From: a bacterium
GTDB taxonomy: Bacteria > Patescibacteriota > Minisyncoccia > Phycocordibacterales > UBA918
Length of the DNA stretch: 28,743 bases
NCBI GenBank assembly: GCA_002710785.1
Contig: PAMC01000010.1
Coordinates: 3,322-32,064 of the forward strand
Reading direction: 5' to 3'
Part shown: piece after piece, positions 6,915 to 13,650 of the stretch
How positions within the stretch are numbered: position 1 is the stretch's first letter
Layout: the number at the start of each line of letters is the position of its first letter
Translations under genes and position numbers: made by a program
Notes under the pieces: model-generated
What the model saw: the letters and a program-made list of their open reading frames with translations, nothing else
Told to the model about the DNA's origin: nothing
Database searches by the model: none

Positions 6915-7580
6915 CTAGCAAATTTGCTGGCGCAGCTCCTGGTAGACAGCACGGGGGTTGTCTGCCCCCACAATAGCCGAGCCCACGACAAAGTGAGAAG
7001 CCCCCGCCTCGCGTAACGACCCAATTGTTTCTTGGTTGACACTGCCGTCAATCTGAATTGGCAAGTCTGGTGCCGCAGTCCGAAGTGCGGTTATGTTCTC
7101 TACCACTCGCGGCGAAAGTGGCTGTCCCTGCTGCCCGATAGTGGCAATACCCATGAGTTGTACGCCGTCGATGTCGTTCTGGTGGGCGACGTACCGCTCG
7201 ATCGGCAGCGTATCAGCGCCTGAGAGCCAGAGCTGTGTACCGTACTTTTGACGAAGTGAAAAAAACGGCTCGGGGTCAGCCACCGATTCAAGGTGGATCA
7301 CGATCTCCTGGGCGCCCGCACCAATCCACGCCTCAGCCATCGCGAGCGGATCAACCGCCATTATGTCTACCTGCACATCAAATTGCTCACACACGCCCGC
7401 CACCTCCGCTGGCATGCCCGCTGGCGCAAACGGCCACGAGGCTGGTGTGGCAAACCGGCCGTCGACGATATCAATTTGTAGGCGCGGCGCAAAGGTTAAA
7501 CGCTCGGCCGTCTCGATAAGCGACGTCACATCAGCAGGAATCACCGCCGGAATTACACAGTTGGTACAGCTAGTGGGCAT
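6915..7580 (-). CDS. rpe: ribulose-phosphate 3-epimerase-like protein with altered metal ligands
   Basis: This 221-residue TIM-barrel protein starts MPTSCTNCVIPAVIPADVTS. It aligns through VIPAVIPAD (family APSILSAD), LQIDIVDGRF (family VHFDVMDGHF), FDVQVDIMAVDP (family IDVHLMVKP), IQIDGSVN (family VDGGV) and FVVGSAIVGADNP. The first catalytic Asp (37) and the late Asp (178) are kept. Both metal-binding histidines appear replaced (Gln35; Asp72 or Gln70), and the early Ser is Ala. It should interconvert ribulose- and xylulose-5-phosphate, as the operon suggests, but may use a different metal site or act on a related sugar phosphate. The start at 7580 overlaps the rpiB stop by 11 bp; the longer frame to 7619 is rejected. 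Confidence 0.8.
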   Translation of the reverse strand: MPTSCTNCVIPAVIPADVTSLIETAERLTFAPRLQIDIVDGRFATPASWPFAPAGMPAEVAGVCEQFDVQVDIMAVDPLAMAEAWIGAGAQEIVIHLESVADPEPFFSLRQKYGTQLWLSGADTLPIERYVAHQNDIDGVQLMGIATIGQQGQPLSPRVVENITALRTAAPDLPIQIDGSVNQETIGSLREAGASHFVVGSAIVGADNPRAVYQELRQQIC

Positions 7581-8019
7581 GGTTGAATTTTTGTAAGCGG
7601 CGCACGTGGCGCTCGTCACCAGAGAATGCTACCGGCAACCACTGCTCCACTGCAGCCACTGCCTCAGCTTCGCTCATAAAACGCGCGCCGAGCGAGAGCA
7701 CGTTAGCGTCGTTGTGCTCGCGCGAGAGAGTGAGAATATCCTTAGGACCGCCGTAGTACACTACCGCCCGAACGTGACGGTAGCGGTTAGCTAGCATCGC
7801 CTCCCCCTGGCCCGAGCCGCCAAAAATTACCGCCCGCGCATCAGGACCAGCCGTTTTAAGACGTTCCATGGCGGGAGCGATAAAGTCTGGGTAGTCGTCG
7901 GTTGGATCGAGGCTCATCGCCCCGCAGTCAATCACCTCGTGCCCGGCTGCGCGCAACGCCTCCCCCACTGCTTCTTTGTGGGTAAAGCCAGCATGATCGG
8001 TGCCGAGAATGACGTGCAT
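7570..8019 (-). CDS. rpiB: ribose-5-phosphate isomerase B
   Basis: This 149-residue RpiB/LacAB-family protein starts MHVILGTDHAGFTHKEAV. The active-site loop reads VIFGGSGQGEAMLANR. Enterobacterial RpiB has a catalytic Cys in this loop; here a Gly is present and Glu73 fills the position of the catalytic Glu in actinobacterial RpiB. The REHNDANVLSLGARF segment (100-114) holds the conserved His and Arg that bind phosphate and open the ring. It interconverts ribose-5- and ribulose-5-phosphate. The ATG at 8019 is 4 bp after the gap stop, with a GGAG about 9 nt upstream. It overlaps rpe. Confidence 0.93.
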   Translation of the reverse strand: MHVILGTDHAGFTHKEAVGEALRAAGHEVIDCGAMSLDPTDDYPDFIAPAMERLKTAGPDARAVIFGGSGQGEAMLANRYRHVRAVVYYGGPKDILTLSREHNDANVLSLGARFMSEAEAVAAVEQWLPVAFSGDERHVRRLQKFNHAH

Positions 8020-8023
8020 AGTA

Positions 8024-9061
8024 TTACTCTCCCTGTTTTGCGTTAAAGAATTTAGCAATCGCTGCTACGTGCTCGGTTAGGGTGTGGGTGTAGCTGGTCT
8101 CGTTGTCGTACCATGCCAACACCTTAACGAGGTTGCCATCGACCACACGCGTCATCGAAAGGTCGGCAATTGCGGCGTAGCGTGCGCCGATAATATCTGA
8201 AGACACGAGTGGTTCGTCAGTGGCCGCAAAGAGTTTTTGCCATTGTGGTGAGTTGGCAGCGGTTTTAAGCGCTTCGTTAACCTCTTCTACTGTGGTGTCT
8301 TTGCTCGCCACAAACGTAACATCCACAATTGACCCCACGGGCACCGGTACGCGCATGGCGATGCCATCAAACTTGCCCGCGAGATCAGTGTGGGCTTTGG
8401 TGGTAGCGACCGCCGCGCCAGTTGAGGTGGGAATAATGTTTTGCGCCGCCGCTCGCCCCTTGCGAAAATCCTTGCTCGGGCCGTCGATAATCTGCTGCGT
8501 CGAGGTGTAGGCGTGTACGGTGTTTAGAATTGCCTTCTCGATCCCAATATGCTCTTTCAAGATCGCTACGAGCGGACTCGTCGCGTTAGTGGTGCACGAT
8601 GCATTTGAGCTAATTTGTGAGGTCTGGAGCGCCTCGTCGTTAACGCCCATCAGGACCGTGGTACCGGTCACGCCGGCTGCCTCCGCTTCGTCCTTAACTG
8701 GTGCCGAGACTACCACCCGCTTCGCGCCCGCAGTCAGGTGCGCTTTGGCCTTCTCGTAACTGGCGAACACACCAGTCGCTTCAACGACTACGTCGATACC
8801 AAGTGTGCCCCACGGTAGCGATTCGGGATTACGTTCCTGACTAAACGCGATGGTCTGACCATTTACCACCAGCGTGTCGCCGTTTACTGCCACATCGAGT
8901 CCGCTGCGGCCATAGGCGGTGTCGTAGCGCAAGAGGTAAGCGAGGTTTTCAAGTTGGCCGAGGTCGTTAATAGCGACAATTTCAAAATCAGGGTGCCCAA
9001 CGGCCATCTTAAAGAAGGTGCGCCCAATGCGGCCAAACCCATTAATTGCTACTTTGGTCAT
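8024..9061 (-). CDS. gap: glyceraldehyde-3-phosphate dehydrogenase, type I
   Basis: This 345-residue protein starts MTKVAINGFGRIGRTFFKMA and has all landmarks of phosphorylating GAPDH: a Rossmann glycine motif (residues 7-12), Asp33 (which favours NAD over NADP), SSNASCTTNATSP with catalytic Cys156, His183 in LNTVHAY, and WYDNETSYTHTL near the C-terminus. It oxidises glyceraldehyde-3-phosphate to 1,3-bisphosphoglycerate and heads a pentose-phosphate operon. Its first ten codons and 8 bp of leader are repeated exactly 353 bp upstream, beyond a GIY-YIG gene, so the region in front of gap looks like the product of an insertion that regenerated the 5' end. A TATAAA within the inserted DNA may now act as its -10. 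Confidence 0.97.
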   Translation of the reverse strand: MTKVAINGFGRIGRTFFKMAVGHPDFEIVAINDLGQLENLAYLLRYDTAYGRSGLDVAVNGDTLVVNGQTIAFSQERNPESLPWGTLGIDVVVEATGVFASYEKAKAHLTAGAKRVVVSAPVKDEAEAAGVTGTTVLMGVNDEALQTSQISSNASCTTNATSPLVAILKEHIGIEKAILNTVHAYTSTQQIIDGPSKDFRKGRAAAQNIIPTSTGAAVATTKAHTDLAGKFDGIAMRVPVPVGSIVDVTFVASKDTTVEEVNEALKTAANSPQWQKLFAATDEPLVSSDIIGARYAAIADLSMTRVVDGNLVKVLAWYDNETSYTHTLTEHVAAIAKFFNAKQGE

Positions 9062-9069
9062 AAGAACTA
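9032..9069. repeat. 38-bp direct repeat, copy 1 (start of the intact gap gene)
   Basis: These 38 bp are identical to 9385-9422. They hold the gap start codon, codons 1-10 (MTKVAINGFG) and 8 bp of leader. Together with copy 2 they bracket the GIY-YIG gene like a very long target-site duplication. Confidence 0.9.
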
Positions 9070-9107
9070 TCCGTGATTATTTATAGTAAAAGAAGCCAAA
9101 CTAACCT

Positions 9108-9368
9108 TTATCCCGTTAGAGACAGGAAGCGCTTCAAGCGATTTTTGACGTACCGTTTACCAGGACCTGATTTTAAATACTGCTCTCGAGCAAACGCATC
9201 GTGTTTGTCTTGACAAGCTTCGTAGTATATTAAAACAAACGGACCCCTGCCTTTTGTTGATGCAACCTGACCAGACTGGTGTAGCTTGAAGCGTTTCCGT
9301 AGATCAGTCGTACAGCCAGTATACATCATGGCATTTTTTTCACTTTGCAGTACATACACATAGTGCAT
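9108..9368 (-). CDS. solitary GIY-YIG nuclease domain protein
   Basis: This 86-residue single-domain protein starts MHYVYVLQSEKNAMMYTGCT. It has the GIY-YIG core (YVYVL then MYTG), the conserved Arg in DLRKRFKLH, the STKGRGPFVLIYYEA strand and the catalytic Glu in AFAREQYLKSG. Such solitary domains (UPF0213/YhbQ-like) are small metal-dependent endonucleases or nicking enzymes of mostly unknown role and are common in CPR genomes. The ATG at 9368 starts 4 nt after the stop of a 13-codon remnant of gap, so its translation may be coupled to the gap initiation signals. The last codons (SLTG) lie in one 13-bp inverted repeat and the start codon touches the other. Confidence 0.88.
   Translation of the reverse strand: MHYVYVLQSEKNAMMYTGCTTDLRKRFKLHQSGQVASTKGRGPFVLIYYEACQDKHDAFAREQYLKSGPGKRYVKNRLKRFLSLTG
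9112..9124. repeat. 13-bp inverted repeat, left copy
   Basis: CCCGTTAGAGACA here is the exact reverse complement of 9368-9380. It overlaps the last codons of the GIY-YIG gene, so both ends of the gene carry the same sequence in opposite orientation. Confidence 0.85.
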
Positions 9369-9380
9369 GTCTCTAACGGG
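9368..9380. repeat. 13-bp inverted repeat, right copy
   Basis: TGTCTCTAACGGG pairs with 9112-9124. On minus it contains the TAG that ends the truncated gap leader ORF and abuts the ATG of the GIY-YIG gene. Confidence 0.85.
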
Positions 9381-9414
9381 GCGAGCCAAACCCATTAATT
9401 GCTACTTTGGTCAT
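9373..9414 (-). pseudogene. truncated gap 5' fragment (13-codon leader ORF)
   Basis: On minus, ATG at 9414 encodes MTKVAINGFGSPR and stops at TAG (9375-9373). The first ten residues are identical, in DNA as well, to the start of GAPDH. This looks like the original gap start, cut off by the insertion. It may still recruit ribosomes and feed the GIY-YIG ORF four nucleotides later. Confidence 0.75.
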
Positions 9415-9422
9415 AAGAACTA
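9385..9422. repeat. 38-bp direct repeat, copy 2 (truncated gap start)
   Basis: Identical to 9032-9069. It lies next to the region that would originally have held the gap promoter (9423-9465), just downstream of the FN3 gene stop. Confidence 0.9.
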
Positions 9423-9465
9423 CAGGTACTTAGTATTAAACGTGGCGCGTTGCTCACTGCCCCTA

Positions 9466-10989
9466 CTATACCGCACCAGCGCGCATTCGACGGTGCAGTA
9501 TCCTCACCGCCAGTAGTGCCACCAGTGCAATGAGTGCCCACCGCCCATACGGTGGCGTAGGTGGCGGCGTTGTCGGAGTCGGATTGGCGCTTAAGCGCAG
9601 CACACCACCCACTGCGCCAGTCGTCTTGGTTGCAAAATCATACCACTGCACCAAAAGCTGGTACTGCCCGGACACTGGTAGCGCCCCGATGGTAGCAGCG
9701 TACGCGCTACCGTCAGCGGTACGCTTAAGTAAAAACTGCCAGCTGCCAGCAGTCGCATCTGGATGGTAGAGCGTCGCGACGATGGTCTTCAGGTGCGGCG
9801 GCACAGCTGTCGCCAGAATCTGCACGGTAAACGGCATGTTGGCGTTGAGGCTCACGCTACTGCTGGTACCCAAGCGACTCACCCAGTCGCCCTGAGCAAT
9901 AAAGACAGGCCAGGCGGTTACCTCCTTTGGTGGTGCGGTAAATTCGGGCGGCACGACTATTTCCGGCGTACTCGGCTCATCGGACTCAACAGCTACTTCT
10001 TGATCGGGGTCCAGAATCCGAATAGTCGCACCTGAGGAGATGTTGCCTGCCGTATCAATACTAAACACGGTGTAGTAAATCGTGTCCGCCAAGAACGGAT
10101 CGAGTACCTGCTCCCCAGACGCGTCGTGAATAACCCAGCCATCGACGCTGTCGAGTGGGTAAAAGCGTGTACTGCGCACCACTCGTACCCGAGCAAAATC
10201 TGGGTCTCCTGGGTTTTGCCACGAAAGGGCAACACCGTCCTTGGTCCGTACAGCCTGCAAGTTGCTGACGTTGGCTGGCGGAGTTGTGTCTGGTAAAACA
10301 GCGGTGCGTGCGCGCAGCTGCCGTTCGCCCGCTATGAATCGCGGTATCGCAAAAGCACTAACCGTGAGTGTGTACTCCGTGTTGGGTGCAAGACCATCGA
10401 TCACCACTTCGTGCGACTTTCGTGCACCAAGACTACGCACCGTACCGAGCGTGAAACCATCAAGCTCCCAGCTCACTGCCACGCTCACATAACGATTGGT
10501 CGTAAAGGTGAGAACGATCTGATTAGTACTCGCCTCCACCAAGACATCATCAATTGTGACACCGTCCGTGATATATCCGCCCGAGCTGCTGCCAACCGCA
10601 CTTGGTGGCGTTGGATCTAAAGTGGTGACAACAGCTGGACTACTGCTTGCGCTCTCGTTACCGGCTGCGTCAAATGCGGTTACGTAGTAGGTGTAACTGG
10701 TGCTCGTTGCGAGCCCCGTGTCGAGGTACGTCGTAAGCGTCGTGGTGGCAATTTGCGACCCATCGCGCCAAACGTGGTAACCCGTCACTCCAACGTTGTC
10801 AGTGCTCGCACTCCAATTGAGCTGAATCTCACTAATTGATAGGGGTGTCGTTTCAAGATTAGCTGGCGCTGTTGGCGCTGTGGTGTCTGAACCAGTAATA
10901 GTTTGCGTAATAATCGTATCTCGTGTTTCCGCTGCGTGTGCAGTGGTTGCCAAAAGACAAAAACAGATACTCAGCACGTATCGGATCAT
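9466..10989 (-). CDS. secreted/surface FN3-repeat protein with C-terminal membrane anchor
   Basis: This 507-residue protein has a signal peptide (1-19, ending AHA). A fibronectin type III domain follows at about 40-125 (APTAPANLE, WSASTDNVGVTGYHVWRDG, YTYYVTAFDAAGNES), then a beta-rich region (about 150-230), a second clear FN3-like domain (about 235-325, with YTVFSIDTAGNISSG), another beta domain (about 355-475), a proline-rich linker (TPTTPPPTPPYG) and a transmembrane helix (about 485-502) ending in RRMR. It would display on the outside, anchored in the membrane. FN3 domains bind proteins or carbohydrates; no enzyme motif is visible. It overlaps the upstream gene by 4 bp (ATGA), so it belongs to the surface operon. 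The mature N-terminus (TIITQTITGSDT) resembles that of the protein at 12826-13533. Confidence 0.85.
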   Translation of the reverse strand: MIRYVLSICFCLLATTAHAAETRDTIITQTITGSDTTAPTAPANLETTPLSISEIQLNWSASTDNVGVTGYHVWRDGSQIATTTLTTYLDTGLATSTSYTYYVTAFDAAGNESASSSPAVVTTLDPTPPSAVGSSSGGYITDGVTIDDVLVEASTNQIVLTFTTNRYVSVAVSWELDGFTLGTVRSLGARKSHEVVIDGLAPNTEYTLTVSAFAIPRFIAGERQLRARTAVLPDTTPPANVSNLQAVRTKDGVALSWQNPGDPDFARVRVVRSTRFYPLDSVDGWVIHDASGEQVLDPFLADTIYYTVFSIDTAGNISSGATIRILDPDQEVAVESDEPSTPEIVVPPEFTAPPKEVTAWPVFIAQGDWVSRLGTSSSVSLNANMPFTVQILATAVPPHLKTIVATLYHPDATAGSWQFLLKRTADGSAYAATIGALPVSGQYQLLVQWYDFATKTTGAVGGVLRLSANPTPTTPPPTPPYGRWALIALVALLAVRILHRRMRAGAV

Positions 10990-11741
10990 AGCGAGAGTAA
11001 AGTTACTGTAGTGGTGGCAACGTACGTACCTGGTGGCTGAATAACGCTACCACCAACACCGACTTTAAAGTAAATCGTAGTTGTTGCTCCCGCGGGAGCA
11101 TTGGCGCCAGCCGCACTCGCAATTGTCACTGGAGTAGTGCTCAAGCCGTCCCAACAGGCGGTGGTCGAGGCACTGCCACTACCACAGCTACTACCGTTGG
11201 TTAGGTATCGACTCGCGAGATTAGTGCCAAACGGCGAAAAAGCCAGATGGGCATCGCTGCTTCCAGTTATGAAGTTGACGTCTGGGTTGGCGCCTGCCGG
11301 GCTGTAGTCGGCAATGGTGTCACTGCCACTTTGCATCGCGGGGTCTTGGCTTGCCACAATGGTTAATTGGTATCCGGCAGCGCCGTCGGTGCTGGCGTTT
11401 ACACTCGTCGAGCCGTTGCTCACGCCACCACTCACGCCACCGATGCTGGCGTCCATCACAACGTCTGCACCTCCGGTGAGAGTGAGCGTGATCTCCGGCT
11501 GCTGCTGAAAGCCCGCTTCGAGAATAAAATTCGTGCTGGTACCACGACCAGAGGCTACCTCGCCAACTGTATCGTTGAGAATAAAGCTGCTCGAGGTACC
11601 GAGCGCACCACCAGCGTTTACGCTATCTCGTTCAATTTGGAAATTTGTGCTGCTGCGAACCTGGCCCCACGCTACCGTCGTACTCAAGAGCAAGGCACCG
11701 ATGATGCCGGTTGTGAGTGCATCTCTAAGCAATAGCCACAT
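10986..11741 (-). CDS. secreted WxL-like beta-sandwich surface protein B
   Basis: This 251-residue protein has a signal peptide (MWLLLRDALTTGIIGALLLS, ending AWG). Next comes an N-terminal segment with two related motifs (RSSTNFQIERDSVNAGG, GTSTNFILEAGF). Its second half clearly resembles the protein at 12826-13533: IGGVSGGVSNGSTS, GYQLTIVAS, LAFSPFGTN, paired cysteines, then TIYFKVGVGG and PGTYVATTTVTL at the C-terminus. The pattern and the adjacent DUF916-like gene recall WxL-domain surface proteins of Gram-positive bacteria, but I do not see the canonical twin WxL motifs. It starts 15 bp after the DUF916-like gene and overlaps the FN3 gene. The function is probably structural or adhesive. 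Confidence 0.75.
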   Translation of the reverse strand: MWLLLRDALTTGIIGALLLSTTVAWGQVRSSTNFQIERDSVNAGGALGTSSSFILNDTVGEVASGRGTSTNFILEAGFQQQPEITLTLTGGADVVMDASIGGVSGGVSNGSTSVNASTDGAAGYQLTIVASQDPAMQSGSDTIADYSPAGANPDVNFITGSSDAHLAFSPFGTNLASRYLTNGSSCGSGSASTTACWDGLSTTPVTIASAAGANAPAGATTTIYFKVGVGGSVIQPPGTYVATTTVTLLSL

Positions 11742-11756
11742 AGCGATTCCATTGTA

Positions 11757-12791
11757 CTATGGCTCGCGACGTACGAAGGTAAAGCGCTTAGTAAAGAAAC
11801 GGATGATGATGAAGAGAGCGAGCAAAGCTGCGGTCACACTCGCCAAGAGACGCCAGTCAATCACCCAAAACGAGGTGGTGAGTGTATCGATCTCTTTTCC
11901 GTACCCACGGTACACACGTGCCTCAGCAGTGTAGTAGCCCAAGAGCGAGGTGCGGTCCCACGACACTTCGCGCAGGCGAAGCGACTGAGGCAGAGAAAAC
12001 CATGGCAATGCTTCCACGTAGCCAACGTTTTGGCCAAACATGTTATTGATAGTAATTTCTCCGGCTGGATTGGTATGTACCGTGCCGGTATTTTCGTAAA
12101 GCAGCCCGAAGGTAATGGGTCCCGAGTTAAAGAAGCGTTGGTCTGGGACGGTCACAAAATCGATCAGCTTTCCTTCCTGATTTAGCTCACCTGGAGTCTT
12201 CACAAAGAAGAGCACAGCAATTCTGCTTACTACCGCTGCAGACGGTGTATTGGCCACCTCCTCGAGGTTTGCCGAAGCAGTTTGGACCAACAAGCTACCG
12301 TAGCGACCACCCGGTTCGGCGTCAGCTGGTAGACGCACCGTTATTGGTACCGTCACGCGCTGACCTGGCCCGATGATAAATCGATCAGCCGCAACTTCAA
12401 TGAAGTCACGCAGGGTGTACGGGCCCTCGTCCTCACCTAAGAGTACTGTTGCCGTCTCGGTGTCATTCGAGCCGGTTATGTCCTCAGTAGTAATAGAAAA
12501 TTCCTTTTCGATTCCGGTACGGTTGGTGATGAGGATTTCGATCGTCTCCGATTCACCGGGAGCGATCGTGAGGTCAAACTTTCCAGGACCAACCACGAAG
12601 TCGCCGAAGTTCTGTTCGCCTTCTAGTTGGGTTACCTGGTAGAAATCGCTAGCCTGTGGAAGCACGATGCCAGTGGCTGATGGTGTGCTTGTCTGGGCGT
12701 TCGCGGTGAGCGCGGCACTTAAAAGCCAGACGCAACAAAAAGCAGCGAGAGCTGCTTTTTGTATAGGAGATAGCTGCTTAAGCAGTAACAC
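11757..12791 (-). CDS. DUF916/WxLIP-like membrane-anchored surface protein
   Basis: This 344-residue protein has a signal peptide (hydrophobic to TANAQ, about residue 32). Two immunoglobulin-like regions follow: about 60-170 (FDLTIAPGESETIEILITNR, QRVTVPITVRLPADAEPGGRYGSLLV) and about 200-300 (GPITFGLLYENTGTVHTNPAGEI). It ends with a transmembrane helix (about 310-331) and a basic tail. This is the plan of DUF916/DUF3324 proteins, which in Firmicutes bind WxL proteins and peptidoglycan. It sits between two WxL-like genes, so it probably tethers them to the envelope. The start is a GTG at 12791. A strong hairpin lies inside the signal-peptide codons (12735-12762). Confidence 0.78.
   Translation of the reverse strand: MLLLKQLSPIQKAALAAFCCVWLLSAALTANAQTSTPSATGIVLPQASDFYQVTQLEGEQNFGDFVVGPGKFDLTIAPGESETIEILITNRTGIEKEFSITTEDITGSNDTETATVLLGEDEGPYTLRDFIEVAADRFIIGPGQRVTVPITVRLPADAEPGGRYGSLLVQTASANLEEVANTPSAAVVSRIAVLFFVKTPGELNQEGKLIDFVTVPDQRFFNSGPITFGLLYENTGTVHTNPAGEITINNMFGQNVGYVEALPWFSLPQSLRLREVSWDRTSLLGYYTAEARVYRGYGKEIDTLTTSFWVIDWRLLASVTAALLALFIIIRFFTKRFTFVRREP
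12735..12762 (-). terminator. terminator-like hairpin inside the DUF916-like gene
   Basis: A perfect 12-bp stem (ACAAAAAGCAGC) with a 4-nt loop. On minus it ends in GCTGCTTTTTGTTG, a T-rich tail. It falls in signal-peptide codons about 10-19, right after the start. It could be an attenuator that makes the upstream surface protein more abundant than the downstream genes, or a chance product of Ala/Lys/Phe codons. Confidence 0.45.
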
Positions 12792-12825
12792 GGTCAGTCA
12801 GAATACGTAGTAACAGTTTTTATTA

Positions 12826-13533
12826 TTACGGATTCTCAGATACTGTCAATGTTGCAGTCGCCACGTACGTGTCGGCTGGTACCGCTGGAGACGGGTTGGC
12901 TGGCACGTGTACGCGGAAGAGTACGTTGCTCGTGTCACCGCCGCCAGTTGTCGCACTGCTGCGGTCGAGGATGGTGCGGGCAGTTGTACTACCAGCTGAC
13001 CAACACTGTGCGTATGCATTGTCACTACCGGTTGAGCAAGCGTTCGCTGCGCCACCACTGTTATCTAGAAACTCTGAGGCGACGATGCTCGCTGATGCAC
13101 CGAAAACTGAGAAGCCAAACTGCGCTGAACCACCTGAAGACTCGTTACCAAACCCGTAGTCTGGTTCGTCTGGGGTGTCCTCGATGTAGTTTGGAATGTT
13201 AGACGCACCGGCTTGCTGTTGCATCGATGGCTGGTCTTCAAACAAAATCGTTACGTTATAGCCACTGCCATTGTTGGACTGCACCGTAAAGGTGGTTGTA
13301 CCATTGCTGGTACCACCAGTAATGGAAGCGATTGAGGTGTCCATGTTTACGTTACCTGGGTCCGAGGTAAACGACGTTTCACCGGTGATGGTTTGCGAAA
13401 TGGTAATGTCGACTGATTCTTGCGCCGTAAGCGCGAGCGGCTCTAGGAGCGCAAAGGTGACGACAGCGACTGCGATTGCCACAATGGCGGCAAGTACACG
13501 CTGTGTTACTGAAATAATTGACTGACTGTTCAT
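12826..13533 (-). CDS. secreted WxL-like beta-sandwich surface protein A
   Basis: This 235-residue protein starts MNSQSIISVTQRVLAAIVAI; the longer frame to 13605 has no supported start. The signal peptide ends near LALTAQ. The mature part begins SVDITISQTITGETS and continues with NMDTSIASITGGTSNGTTTF, GYNVTILFEDQPSM, AQFGFSVFGA, a cysteine pair (NACSTG...AQCW), VLFRVHVP and PADTYVATATLTV at the C-terminus. It is a paralogue of the protein at 10986-11741 in all these blocks. An AT-rich stretch with TATAAT (13579-13574) and a 12-bp palindrome (13560-13571) precedes it, so it may have its own promoter after the giant fibre gene. Probably an abundant surface-layer or adhesive component. Confidence 0.75.
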   Translation of the reverse strand: MNSQSIISVTQRVLAAIVAIAVAVVTFALLEPLALTAQESVDITISQTITGETSFTSDPGNVNMDTSIASITGGTSNGTTTFTVQSNNGSGYNVTILFEDQPSMQQQAGASNIPNYIEDTPDEPDYGFGNESSGGSAQFGFSVFGASASIVASEFLDNSGGAANACSTGSDNAYAQCWSAGSTTARTILDRSSATTGGGDTSNVLFRVHVPANPSPAVPADTYVATATLTVSENP

Positions 13534-13559
13534 AAGATAAATAATTTCTCTACATAATA

Positions 13560-13579
13560 TATGTATACATACTATTATA
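13560..13579 (-). promoter_or_regulatory. putative promoter/operator before WxL-like protein A
   Basis: TATAAT (13579-13574 on minus) is followed by TATGTATACATA (13560-13571), a 12-bp palindrome just downstream, in the 117-bp gap after the fibre gene. The start codon is at 13533, leaving a leader of about 30-35 nt. The palindrome is a possible operator. There is no convincing -35. Confidence 0.4.
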
Positions 13580-13650
13580 CGATGTTGTAGGCACCTAAGC
13601 CGCATCTAGCGTCATGTCCGGGGATAAAGAATATGTTGTATTTACTGGCT

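Larger units (their letters stand above)
9070..9384 (-). mobile_element. putative GIY-YIG mini-element inserted at the gap 5' end
   Basis: The 315 bp between the 38-bp direct repeats carry only one GIY-YIG gene and a short AT-rich segment (9070-9107). Inside, 13-bp inverted repeats (9112-9124 and 9368-9380) coincide with the two ends of the ORF. Removing the interval together with one direct repeat would restore a simple gap gene with its upstream region. No transposase is present. I infer a homing-type or nuclease-mediated insertion; the boundaries are approximate. Confidence 0.5.

Noticed and set aside
9070..9384. Classical insertion sequence
   Set aside because: No transposase is present, only a GIY-YIG domain; the inverted repeats are at the ORF ends rather than next to the direct repeats, so I call it a putative mini-element only.
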